From a virus: a stretch of DNA of 64,000 nt. Positions 22,738-31,689 of this stretch are shown here, one piece after another. Position 1 is the first letter of the stretch, and every line of letters starts with the position of its first letter. Under the pieces are notes generated by a model. It was not told the DNA's origin. It ran no database searches and saw nothing but the letters and a program-made list of their open reading frames with translations. The stretch covers positions 1-64,000 of the IMG/VR virus record IMGVR_UViG_3300042563_000635; one strand, 5' to 3'. The translations under genes were made by a program, and so were the position numbers.

Positions 22738-23713
22738 TGTGATTCCTTTCTATGTCTAAAGTTACACAATGGAAGCAGCCTCCCAATGTACGTGCGTGAC
22801 GCATAGGCATCATCTGTACATCAATCTTATGCTTTTCTAATTCTATTCGTAACGGTTCTTGGTGTGCTTCTACTACAGCAAGGTTAGGATTAACGCTGAA
22901 TAAGTTCACACTAACCCAGGTACTTGCATTACAGTAGCCAGGGTAATGACCTATATCTACTGGTTCGGGTGCCCAAATAACATCCCACGATTGTAGTGGC
23001 TTAGGTAGTTGTTCTACTGACTTGATACGTGCAGGATTCAATAACATCAATCCCTCACGTAGTAATGCAATCGTGCTGTCAAGGTGCATATAACTGTACA
23101 CGCCTTCGATAGTATGTACTTTCTTATCTGGGTGTGCAAGCTGTAATAGTTCAGCACCGCTTTTGTTTCCGCTATTACTTACAAGATAAAACAAATCATC
23201 GTTGCTTCTAAGTATGTTTGCCGCATCAAATGCTGGTTCGGTTTCAGTCAATGCTAGAATGTCCGGGTTACCTAAACACTCGCTATTGTATAAGCTACTA
23301 TCTCTAGGAAACCTAGGTACTAGTACATCGCTATAGTTTTGTAACACTGGCAATAGTGCTTTATACTCGTCTTGTCTACTACGCAAAGGCATGGGCGTTG
23401 CTATAACTTTATCATCGTGTATCAATACACTATCACGTGGGCAATAGTTATAATAGCTAGGCACTACAGACCTATCTGGTCTGTGTACTCTAACATTACA
23501 TGACTCTAAGAATTTGCTGAATAAATCTAAATCTTCATTAGCCTCATTGATAACTTGTTCTGGGTATAGGCCCGCGTTTGGAATATTATATATTTTCTTT
23601 ACATCAGCATAGTTTACCATTCGTAAACTAGGATCTACAATAGGAACTCTAGCATCGTCGGCTACTCCTACTATAACTGATAGCAAAGGATCCCATTCGT
23701 TCTTACTTAACAT
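22727..23713 (-). CDS. Amidinotransferase (glycine/inosamine amidinotransferase type)
   Basis: Moves an amidino group, usually from arginine, to an amine. The 328 residues show the family pattern: CPRD near 91-94, EPAFDAAN near 159 with Asp163, YMHLDST with His210 and Asp212, and GGCFHC with the likely catalytic Cys316 close to the end. It lies between a DegT-type aminotransferase gene and a hydroxylase fusion. The neighbouring enzyme could supply the amine to be amidinated, much as in aminocyclitol pathways (inference). Overlaps both neighbours by 11 bp. Confidence 0.9.
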   Translation of the reverse strand: MLSKNEWDPLLSVIVGVADDARVPIVDPSLRMVNYADVKKIYNIPNAGLYPEQVINEANEDLDLFSKFLESCNVRVHRPDRSVVPSYYNYCPRDSVLIHDDKVIATPMPLRSRQDEYKALLPVLQNYSDVLVPRFPRDSSLYNSECLGNPDILALTETEPAFDAANILRSNDDLFYLVSNSGNKSGAELLQLAHPDKKVHTIEGVYSYMHLDSTIALLREGLMLLNPARIKSVEQLPKPLQSWDVIWAPEPVDIGHYPGYCNASTWVSVNLFSVNPNLAVVEAHQEPLRIELEKHKIDVQMMPMRHARTLGGCFHCVTLDIERNHNGK

Positions 23714-24293
23714 TAAATACTTTCATTTTTGATATATCAGGATAATCTGTGTGTGACCATTGTTTTGGGTCAGTGTCTTTAATCTGTTCGAATCTATTCA
23801 TACCTAATACTGCTGTCTCCGGGGTCATATAGTAATGGTATCCCAACATATCTATATCTTGTTCAGCCCAGAGAGTATCAGGCACACGACCATCATAACT
23901 CATTTTCTTTAGTGCAACATATTCATAGTCATGTTCTACTAAGATCATGCCGCCACGTCCAACATTCAAATGCTTTCGGTACTGAAAGCTTAGACACATA
24001 AACGTATTAGGTATGTATCCATTCTTCTTCCAATAGACAGCGGCATCGATGATGTTAGTGTTGCCTACATAGTAATAATCTTTCCAGTATTGTTGATTGA
24101 ACTGCCAATCTAAGTTCAACTTCTCAAACGTCATAGGAACGCTTAGATATGTATTAGTCGGACATGTTACGTTATCAAACTTAGTATAGCGTAATGCTAA
24201 CTCTATACCGTGTGTACAACAATCTACTGCAACTGCATACGGTGCGTTGTAGTAGTCAGCAATCAATCTTTCAAATTGCTGAACTTCTTTCAT
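23703..24293 (-). CDS. Half-length DegT/DnrJ/EryC1-type aminotransferase
   Basis: Sugar aminotransferases of this family are PLP enzymes of about 370 residues; this one has 196. Kept are the start of the fold (YNAPYAVAVDCCTHGIELAL, PTNTYLSVPMTFEKL) and the PLP-lysine segment SFQYRKHLNVGRGGMI, with Lys107 as the likely Schiff-base residue. The C-terminal small domain is mostly missing. Frame and ribosome coupling (ATGA overlap with the radical SAM gene) are intact, so it is a compact version rather than a visible frameshift. It may work only with a partner, or may have lost activity. Confidence 0.8.
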   Translation of the reverse strand: MKEVQQFERLIADYYNAPYAVAVDCCTHGIELALRYTKFDNVTCPTNTYLSVPMTFEKLNLDWQFNQQYWKDYYYVGNTNIIDAAVYWKKNGYIPNTFMCLSFQYRKHLNVGRGGMILVEHDYEYVALKKMSYDGRVPDTLWAEQDIDMLGYHYYMTPETAVLGMNRFEQIKDTDPKQWSHTDYPDISKMKVFNVK

Positions 24294-26554
24294 TCTATAT
24301 CTTTCTTACGTTTGATTGAATCTATACTAATGGTTTGTGGTTGCTTTGCAAAATCTAAAGCAAACATTGCTTCTTTTTCCGGAATAACTTCACGTGAAGT
24401 ATTAGATACAGCAACTTCAAAGTCTTTGTAATTGCCCCAGTTACCGTAGCCAATGTAATGATAGTCAAACGTAAAGTCAACGTTCTTGTTAAGTTCTGTT
24501 TCTTCATCTAACAAATCACTAAAGTCTTGACCATCACGACCTTCAGCGTCACTCCATGTAGGCTTTGCAAGTTTACGGGCTCGTAGTGCAGTGTTGCTCA
24601 TCATACGTGAATAATCTTGTGCATAGAACGGACCTTTACGACCTAGGGGCGGACGCTCACGGTCATCAAACGGATTATCAATCTGCTCAAACTTCATATC
24701 AAAGTCTGCTTCCCACTTACCGCTGTCACTAATCTTAAACTTGTACACGGCATTAAACATCCCGGGGCCAAATTGTTGACCAAATTCTTTTAAGTCAATC
24801 TCAGGATTGTATCGTATCTCTGCTTCGTATCCACCACGACATTTCCATAACATGCGCAAGAAGGGCCACATTTCATTTACTAATGCATCAGCAAAAGGAT
24901 TAATGTTTGGCTTAATAATGTTGTAATCAAACTTCTCATACTCAATCTCTCTAGCCATATCAGTATGATTGAGTTTGATTTTGTAGTGTTCTTTCTCTAA
25001 TGCATGACGCACCGGATAGCTGATAGGTACATCGGTTACTCCGCGAAAGAAGTCAGCAAACATGTGCCATGTTTTGACACGAATCATCAAGTGTGTGCCA
25101 CCGAACGTAAAGTCATTGCGTATCCAGTGACCTTGATACTTGTGCCAACTGATATTAAACTTGTGAGGGTGCTGCCCTACAATAGTCTCAGGACCCATGC
25201 CATAGCCAACACCTAAACCTGCATTGTTAATGTTGTTGTTACGCATACGCCAGAAGAATGTCATAGTGTCTGAATAGTCTTGATAGTCTTCTGTCGGGAA
25301 GCCTACGATCCAGTTAGTAGCTGCCCAGATGCCTGTCTTTTTACAGTCGATAAAGTTCTGTTCCATCTCAGCGATAGTAACACCTTTAGCCATATCATCA
25401 AGTACTTTCTGACTTCCGGATTCAACACCAAAGTTAAACATGATAGCGCCGCCGGCTGCTAAGTCTTGCAAGTACTCTAAGTCCATACGACCATCGCAAC
25501 GTGCGTATCCTGTCCACTTGACTTTCAAGTCTTTCTCTTTAAGAGCAAGGGCAAAGGCTCGTAGTTCTTTAGGGTTACCATTGATTAACGAATCGATGAA
25601 CCAGATAATATCTGTGCCTTTGTTGTAGTACAGCCATTCAACTTCTGTAATCAAGTCAACACTTTGACGCTGACGATACTTCCAAAAGTGTGTTTCTTCA
25701 CAGAATGTACATTTAGCAGTGCAACCTCTACTGATTTCACTATTAACGCCGTTAGGTAATTCGTACTGTGAAAAGTCAATGCTCTCATAGTCGGGCATAG
25801 GCAAGCCGTTGATGTTGATACGTTGATCTTCGGGCTGTGTAAGATAGCGAGGATACTCTACTTCTATCTTGTCTTCTATTTCGTCAAGCATTACTAATAG
25901 ATTCTGCTCACCTTCACCTACCACAACATAGTCATAGTACGGATGTGTTGCAAACCAACTCTTGTGTACGTTAGGTCCACCGACTGCAATCTTAATGTGA
26001 GGTGCTCTACGCTTGATTTCACGACACATCCACTTCGTAGGTTCTTCGCTAATGTAATAAACACTGAAGCCAACTACATCCGGGTTCATTTCAATGATCT
26101 TATCTACTGCTGGTTCTAGTATCTCAGGGCCCAACAATGGATGAATATCATTCATGTAAGTATCGCCCAGCCAATGCCATGAACTAGACGGATCCCATAG
26201 TCTAAATGGAATACGCTGTTTAGGCCACCAGTCTTTCTTGAATGCGTTATACGCTTTAACATTCAAATCAATAATGTGTGTTTCATAGCCCGAACTCTTG
26301 GCAACACCGCTTAATCGTGCAAGACTAAACGGAGGCATATAAGGGCTCCATTCGGGGCACAGTACAAGAACTAACTTAGTGTTTCTTGTCTTGTAGTCAA
26401 CATATACAGGGGTTAAGTTCTTTTGAACTGTTGCTTTGGCATAAGGAGCAATTGCTTCCATCATACTACGATGGCGCGCATCAGCTATATCCTCGGTGGG
26501 ACGCTCCTTAGGCTTTAATTCGTCAACAGCCAATGATCTTAAGGTAAAATCCAA
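24290..26554 (-). CDS. B12-binding-like radical SAM protein, 754 aa
   Basis: A TTG start is used: AGGAG lies 6 to 8 bases upstream and no ATG is available before residue 31. Residues 60-230 form a B12-binding-like Rossmann domain (LCPEWSPYMPPFSLARL, VVGFSVYYIS, IAVGGPNVH, VVGEGE). The radical SAM core follows with CTAKCTFC at about 277-284, the cluster ligands for cleaving S-adenosylmethionine. A C-terminal part of about 250 residues is family-specific. Such enzymes do radical methylations or rearrangements. It heads the run of aminotransferase, amidinotransferase, hydroxylase and carbamoyltransferase genes. The substrate is unknown. Confidence 0.88.
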   Translation of the reverse strand: MDFTLRSLAVDELKPKERPTEDIADARHRSMMEAIAPYAKATVQKNLTPVYVDYKTRNTKLVLVLCPEWSPYMPPFSLARLSGVAKSSGYETHIIDLNVKAYNAFKKDWWPKQRIPFRLWDPSSSWHWLGDTYMNDIHPLLGPEILEPAVDKIIEMNPDVVGFSVYYISEEPTKWMCREIKRRAPHIKIAVGGPNVHKSWFATHPYYDYVVVGEGEQNLLVMLDEIEDKIEVEYPRYLTQPEDQRININGLPMPDYESIDFSQYELPNGVNSEISRGCTAKCTFCEETHFWKYRQRQSVDLITEVEWLYYNKGTDIIWFIDSLINGNPKELRAFALALKEKDLKVKWTGYARCDGRMDLEYLQDLAAGGAIMFNFGVESGSQKVLDDMAKGVTIAEMEQNFIDCKKTGIWAATNWIVGFPTEDYQDYSDTMTFFWRMRNNNINNAGLGVGYGMGPETIVGQHPHKFNISWHKYQGHWIRNDFTFGGTHLMIRVKTWHMFADFFRGVTDVPISYPVRHALEKEHYKIKLNHTDMAREIEYEKFDYNIIKPNINPFADALVNEMWPFLRMLWKCRGGYEAEIRYNPEIDLKEFGQQFGPGMFNAVYKFKISDSGKWEADFDMKFEQIDNPFDDRERPPLGRKGPFYAQDYSRMMSNTALRARKLAKPTWSDAEGRDGQDFSDLLDEETELNKNVDFTFDYHYIGYGNWGNYKDFEVAVSNTSREVIPEKEAMFALDFAKQPQTISIDSIKRKKDIE

Positions 26555-26574
26555 AATGTGCTCCTATTTTCTAT

Positions 26575-26603
26575 ATTATACTACTCTGTTACAAGTAGTA
26601 CAA
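26575..26603 (-). promoter_or_regulatory. Possible sigma70 promoter with an inverted repeat in the spacer
   Basis: Minus strand: TTGTAC, 17 bp, TATAAT, upstream of the TTG-started radical SAM gene. TACTACT and AGTAGTA, 7-bp arms 8 bp apart, occupy most of the spacer and the edges of both boxes, as an operator would. Confidence 0.45.
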
Positions 26604-26614
26604 CACATATGGAC

Positions 26615-26629
26615 ATTATACAGTATAAT
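26615..26629. promoter_or_regulatory. 15-bp palindrome over the end of the fusion gene
   Basis: ATTATAC-A-GTATAAT is a perfect inverted repeat covering the stop codon of the dehydrogenase fusion, just upstream of the possible promoter. It could bind a dimeric regulator, or it may be chance in AT-rich sequence. Confidence 0.3.
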
Positions 26630-29600
26630 GGTATATGCCACTATTGGGGTTATCTGCCATTGGGCAAAAACCCTTAAACTTCAACCCACCGCTTGTAGCC
26701 CACGCAATGTAATGTTCTTGGTTGGCGCCGGTAGTGATGAAAATATCGGCACCTGGATTTAGGTACTTTTTAATATTTTCATAGAAATCCTGCAGTGCTT
26801 CATACCCATCATCAACTATTAACCTACATGTATTATCTAAGCAGTTTAAGTGTTCAAGCGATTCAATAAAAGCTTGCCTGTCACCACTATGCGGGGGATT
26901 TGCTATAACTAAGTCAAATTTTTCCGCAGAAGGTATTTGCATTATGTTATCACATACATATGCACTAACTCGGTCAGTCATTTTGTTAGCAGATGCATTA
27001 GATAAACAAGACTTTATAGAAGGTCCGTGTATATCAACAAATGCTATAGTATCAACTTTGTTTTTGTCTAGGAGATCATAGCCTAATGGGCCCACTCCTG
27101 AACACCAATCTAACGCACGTCCGTAATGTTCTTTTCCGATTCGTTCAATCAATGAATATAACTCATCTTTGATTTCAAAGCCGCCGCCATCCATGTGCGT
27201 AGGATATTCTAGCACGAAACCATTTTCAAAACTGCGAGTTTGTTTAGACCAATCTAATTGATCGGGATTTGATTCGGCCGGCATCGGAAAAGACCTAACC
27301 GAATCAAGATTCAAATTGGGTGCAGGCATATCCTGTACAGGTATGATTACAGACAACGGTTCTGGCTTAATAATAGGCTGATCAATTGGATATGTTATTG
27401 TTTGCACTTTTTGAGCTACGTGAACAACTGGCTTAGTAATAACAACATTATTAAACAATTGTTGATAATTTTTAGTGATTGCAAAATCCTTATTAGTATG
27501 GAAATGTTGTTGATTGAATTCAACAATTTCTTTTATACCAGCTTGCCATACTTCCCAATCGCCACCTGTAAAGTTATTTAGTCGTTTAATTTCTTTAACA
27601 ACTGCTTCAAAACGCAGGTCATCATTTTGAATGTCATCATATGATTCATCAATGTATGGACTAAATGTTTTATACCCTTGTTTACGTAATTCACGCAAGC
27701 AATGTGGTCTAGCCATTAATACGAACGGGTGATTTAATGCAAAGCAACGATATGTTTTTTCAGTTAAAAACAAGCTATCTTCAACAAAAGGACGATGCGC
27801 TTGATCCGGACGATTCTTATCATAGAACAATGTTTCAGTGATTACACTGAAATAACTGTCTTTATAGTATTGCAAATCATCGGGTTGAATGTCCACTGGA
27901 TTGTGTCTATGTTCTGTGATATTCAATCGCAATGGAAATAGTTCTGCATTTTGTTTAATTAATGGAAACTTTTGAGTACGTAATAACGGAATCTTTTCTT
28001 TAAAGTCAGTGTCACCCTCAAAGCTGTACCAGGCTTTATCAACTAAATTTTCATGCAACATTCTTTCAAGTAGCATTAATCTATGCTCACGATTTAGTTT
28101 ATTAAAACATGTGAATATTTTACCCCTAAATCTAATATCATACCCACCAATGTATTCATATCCTTGAGCATATGTCGTAGTAATGTAGTTGAAGAAATGA
28201 CAATTTAACAATGAAACACGTTTGTTCCAACCATTCTTATCAATTAATTTTTCATATACTTTATCAGCATCAACGACACCAGTGACTACAATGATGTCTT
28301 CTTCCGAAATAGTATCATCAACAATGTTAGCAATACGTTGTATCTTACTTTGAACATGTGGCATAAATGCTTCAGTAGCCGCAAAGAACAAGAACTTTGA
28401 CTTACCATTCTTATGAGCTTCACGCATTTCCTTAACAATATCTTCTGTAGGTCTACGTACAAACATTGTTTCAAAATTAATTGTAGCGTCAATCAAATGA
28501 ATAGCATTTTCATAGTCCTTAATGTCTGGAAACATTTCAAACACTTGACGTAACATTGTTTCAGTTGTAGTAGAAGGAACACGGTAATTGTGCTTTGTTC
28601 TAGTATCACCGTAATGTATAATTTCACCACTATGTTGATGACTAGTCATCATGCGCCATGGATCAATAATCACAGCGCCCGGATCTTTAAACTTTAAATT
28701 CTCAACCCAACTCTCCCAATATCCAATTAGATACACATGAGTCCAGTCTTCACGCATGTCATGATCCTCAGTATTTGGATCGTAGTAGTTTAAGTTACCA
28801 CCATGTTTTTCAATGTAGTACCCCACTAACATACTTGCACTACCGTTTGTATAGGGGACACATGGCTTGTATGCTTTACCGATGATTGTTACATTACGGC
28901 CATTCTTTAAGCAACGCAAGGCCATACGTTCAGCTTGTACTTCACGTGCGGTCATGATTGAATCAAACAAGTCATAACCCAAATCTAATCTGTCTGCTAG
29001 ATAACGTAATGCAATGTTATCCCGTGGGTGACACGCGCCGGCGTCTCCTAGTCCGGCTTTCATGTATGCTGGACCCATGATGCGATGTGTGCTCTTAGCC
29101 AATGCTTGTGTAACTACATCTACGTTGATGTTGCCGTTAGTCTCTGCAACATCCTGAACCATGTTAACTAATGCTAGTTTGGTACTGATGAATGTATTGT
29201 AGAAAATCTTAATTGACTCAGCTTCGTCCCATGTGCCAACTTCATAGCGTGGATCATTCTGCATAAACACTTTATAGAAGTCAATTAGTTCACTAGCATC
29301 ACCTGTTAGGCTACCATCTTCTGTACCGATAATTACCATTTCTGGATTTACCATGTCCCATTTTACGGTACCCATAGCAATAAGGTAAGGGTTGTAAATG
29401 AATCTTGCGTTAGTGATACAAGGCTCTAGGATGTTTCGAACTGTTCCGGGTAGCACTGTACTGATAAGAACAACTAATTGACTTCTAGTAACGTGTCTAT
29501 TGACCTCTGTAAGAATATCAGTAACGATAGTGTAATCAAAATCTTTGTTGGGGAGATGACTTGTTGGAGTTTCTCCCCCGTAAATTGGATTGTGTGGAGT

Positions 29601-29780
29601 AGGAGCTGCTATAAAAATAAAGTCTCTATCCTTAACTGCTTCTTCAATTGTATCCTTCATAGGGAACATTGGAAGTCTAGGCTCTACGTCATATCCTACA
29701 ACGTCATACCCTGCGTCAGCCATAACCTCTGCACAGTCTTGACCCAATTTACCTACACCAATCATTGCTACTTTTTTCAT
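26616..29780 (-). CDS. Three-domain fusion: UDP-glucose-dehydrogenase-like, GT-B-like, methyltransferase
   Basis: 1054 residues. About 1-400: nucleotide-sugar 6-dehydrogenase, with NAD site MIGVGKLGQD, STVLPGT near 108, and GDAGACHPRD with the catalytic Cys250 (usual CxPKD, here with arginine). About 420-790: the family module (FLTEKTYRCFALNHPFVLMA, GYKTFSPYIDESYDDI). About 860-1054: class I SAM-dependent methyltransferase with ALDWCSGVGPLGYD and ANPPHSG, like small-molecule or N-methyltransferases. One chain could oxidise a sugar nucleotide, transfer it and methylate the product (inference). GAGGT precedes the ATG. An AATAAATA box is 23 bp upstream. Confidence 0.88.
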   Translation of the reverse strand: MKKVAMIGVGKLGQDCAEVMADAGYDVVGYDVEPRLPMFPMKDTIEEAVKDRDFIFIAAPTPHNPIYGGETPTSHLPNKDFDYTIVTDILTEVNRHVTRSQLVVLISTVLPGTVRNILEPCITNARFIYNPYLIAMGTVKWDMVNPEMVIIGTEDGSLTGDASELIDFYKVFMQNDPRYEVGTWDEAESIKIFYNTFISTKLALVNMVQDVAETNGNINVDVVTQALAKSTHRIMGPAYMKAGLGDAGACHPRDNIALRYLADRLDLGYDLFDSIMTAREVQAERMALRCLKNGRNVTIIGKAYKPCVPYTNGSASMLVGYYIEKHGGNLNYYDPNTEDHDMREDWTHVYLIGYWESWVENLKFKDPGAVIIDPWRMMTSHQHSGEIIHYGDTRTKHNYRVPSTTTETMLRQVFEMFPDIKDYENAIHLIDATINFETMFVRRPTEDIVKEMREAHKNGKSKFLFFAATEAFMPHVQSKIQRIANIVDDTISEEDIIVVTGVVDADKVYEKLIDKNGWNKRVSLLNCHFFNYITTTYAQGYEYIGGYDIRFRGKIFTCFNKLNREHRLMLLERMLHENLVDKAWYSFEGDTDFKEKIPLLRTQKFPLIKQNAELFPLRLNITEHRHNPVDIQPDDLQYYKDSYFSVITETLFYDKNRPDQAHRPFVEDSLFLTEKTYRCFALNHPFVLMARPHCLRELRKQGYKTFSPYIDESYDDIQNDDLRFEAVVKEIKRLNNFTGGDWEVWQAGIKEIVEFNQQHFHTNKDFAITKNYQQLFNNVVITKPVVHVAQKVQTITYPIDQPIIKPEPLSVIIPVQDMPAPNLNLDSVRSFPMPAESNPDQLDWSKQTRSFENGFVLEYPTHMDGGGFEIKDELYSLIERIGKEHYGRALDWCSGVGPLGYDLLDKNKVDTIAFVDIHGPSIKSCLSNASANKMTDRVSAYVCDNIMQIPSAEKFDLVIANPPHSGDRQAFIESLEHLNCLDNTCRLIVDDGYEALQDFYENIKKYLNPGADIFITTGANQEHYIAWATSGGLKFKGFCPMADNPNSGIYHYTV

Positions 29781-29802
29781 TTAATACCTCATGTATACCT
29801 AA

Positions 29803-29810
29803 TATTTATT
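29803..29810 (-). promoter_or_regulatory. Possible T4-like late promoter box before the fusion gene
   Basis: Reads AATAAATA on the minus strand, inside the string CAAATAAATATTA that also lies upstream of the porin. It is flanked by ACCTAA and TTAGGT, which can pair. Confidence 0.35.
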
Positions 29811-29836
29811 TGTTTAGGTACAGTCATTTAAATTTA

Positions 29837-30901
29837 TTACAATTTACCTAATAGGTCAACGTGTTCTAACTCTATAGAGGGCAACATTTTCTTTAAATAT
29901 TCTATTTCATTAACAGATTGTTGCATGTAATGATTGTAATTATGTGTTACCATTTCTCTTATTTCATCTACGTTCTTGTCTAAATTATCTATAAAGTGTT
30001 TGACACTTTTTGCTGTCCAATTTAATATCAGATCAATCTCAGTGGCCGGCGGTAGAAAAAACTTGTTAAATGTCTTGTACCCCAATTGGGTTAGATGTTC
30101 ATCAATTCCTATATCCCCTACAATTATAAAGGGATGGTGATTGATCATTGCTCTATATAGTTTTTCTGTCAAGTAAGGCATATCGATTTTGCCCATTGGA
30201 TTAGGTGTTAATTCAACTGAATTTTCACTGACAATGCTTAGACAAGTATTTTTATAATATTTAAGGTTAGTTGGAAAACCAGTATATTCAAATACATTGG
30301 TATCATAACATTTTGAAATATCAATGTCCATACTAGGCTTTTGTATGTCTATTAAAAACTTGATAATATACTGTTCATCCTGTAGATAATGTATGTCTGC
30401 ATTTTTTATAGCATTTATATTGTTTGGTGTTGGGGGAAAGTATAATGAGTAGTCTAAGTACTCTAATAGATTATTAGCGTAGAAGTAATACATCAAACCT
30501 ATCCTATGGCGTCTAACAGGTTTCCCTATTAAAAATAATGCTTTTTTACTTTCTGGATACCATTTATTTCTATGTCTAGTTACACTGTGCTTATACGTAA
30601 TGTAAGCCCAAGTGTTTATATAATAGACATTTTTTCTATCTTTAGTCAATTCTCTTGCGGTATCATGCAATAGATAATGATGTGGTATGTTTATCGATTG
30701 TGCGTAAGCTCCCGCGTTATCTAATATTGAATCAAAAAAACTTTTGTCAAATGTGCTTAATTTTTCAACTATAGCAGTAAACATTATCTCATCGCCGGGT
30801 TCATAATATAACGTTACGGTATTATTAATTTCCTGAACTAAGCCTTCAAGGCTGACGGTTTTTCCTAAGTAAGGAGCAATGCGTACATAAAGGTATTTCA
30901 T
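29837..30901 (-). CDS. GT-B-like protein of the T/SEK(T) family, 354 aa
   Basis: The most divergent member. The shared block is YLTEKLYRAMINHHPFIIVGD near residue 245 followed by LGYKTFNKFFLPPATEID; the usual aspartate-rich DESYD/DYSFD ending is lost. The YLTEKL wording is especially close to the donor-sugar motif of GT10-type enzymes. The N-terminal half has no family I can name. The start overlaps the SGNH-like gene's stop by 4 bp. Its own end is followed by about 56 bp holding a late-type box. Probable cytoplasmic glycosyltransferase (inference). Confidence 0.72.
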   Translation of the reverse strand: MKYLYVRIAPYLGKTVSLEGLVQEINNTVTLYYEPGDEIMFTAIVEKLSTFDKSFFDSILDNAGAYAQSINIPHHYLLHDTARELTKDRKNVYYINTWAYITYKHSVTRHRNKWYPESKKALFLIGKPVRRHRIGLMYYFYANNLLEYLDYSLYFPPTPNNINAIKNADIHYLQDEQYIIKFLIDIQKPSMDIDISKCYDTNVFEYTGFPTNLKYYKNTCLSIVSENSVELTPNPMGKIDMPYLTEKLYRAMINHHPFIIVGDIGIDEHLTQLGYKTFNKFFLPPATEIDLILNWTAKSVKHFIDNLDKNVDEIREMVTHNYNHYMQQSVNEIEYLKKMLPSIELEHVDLLGKL

Positions 30902-31689
30902 AGTAAAAATGTGAAATCTTTACTGATTAAACATTGTAATGGGGTTCCAAACTTTTGTTGGATATCTTGTTCAGTTTTGCACTGAGTTAACAAGTGTGTA
31001 GCTTCTAAGGCATACTCATGTGTTGTTTTACTCAATTCTAACCCACATGCTTTTAAGTAATCATAATATAATGTTGGTTTAGAGTGAGGATCCCTTTGCA
31101 TATGGCCGGCAAACGTTATATATGGCACTGGATCTGTAGACCAGTTTTGTCCTAAAAAGTCATATAATGATATTGGCATGTCATCATACTCTTTTTGATA
31201 TAATGAAGACAAGGTGTTTGTTACATGTTCGTTGTCAACACTACCATATTCAGTATACTTAAATGGAATACTTTTCAACAATATTGTACCACAGTTACTT
31301 TGTGCTAATGACTTATTAACTAAGTTAATTATAGCATGGTCACGAATCATATAGCCTGCAGGATCACAATAATCTTTTACCCAACTCTTAGGGTATTCTG
31401 AATTCCATACATTACCTTGAGTAAACCAACCGGTATTAATCCATCTATCTTCTCTGCTGAATGTAGACCACATTATCATTACTAGATCAGTATCATTGAA
31501 TTTATATTTGGCATTGGCTTCGGCAACTCTAGCCATTATACCCATATTACCTAACCCTGCAATAGCATAATTATAATACTCTGCTTTTGTTTCTACTGCT
31601 ATTAAGTCTGCCCAAGTTTGCCACTTGTAGAATGTAAAACTACATCCAAATGCAAATATACGCTTATATTTCTTTAAATCTATGTTCAT
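30898..31689 (-). CDS. SGNH/GDSL-like hydrolase, 263 aa
   Basis: Near the start is FAFGCSFTF, with Ser17 in the position of the SGNH nucleophile, then AGLGNMG near 45, which fits the block II glycine and the block III asparagine. The final His of the triad is not obvious; candidates lie in FAGHMQRDPHSKP near 193-205. Such enzymes remove or move acyl groups, often O-acetyl groups on polysaccharides, and that would fit the glycan cluster (inference). The start overlaps the previous gene by 26 bp. No signal peptide, so it acts in the cytoplasm. Confidence 0.7.
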   Translation of the reverse strand: MNIDLKKYKRIFAFGCSFTFYKWQTWADLIAVETKAEYYNYAIAGLGNMGIMARVAEANAKYKFNDTDLVMIMWSTFSREDRWINTGWFTQGNVWNSEYPKSWVKDYCDPAGYMIRDHAIINLVNKSLAQSNCGTILLKSIPFKYTEYGSVDNEHVTNTLSSLYQKEYDDMPISLYDFLGQNWSTDPVPYITFAGHMQRDPHSKPTLYYDYLKACGLELSKTTHEYALEATHLLTQCKTEQDIQQKFGTPLQCLISKDFTFLL

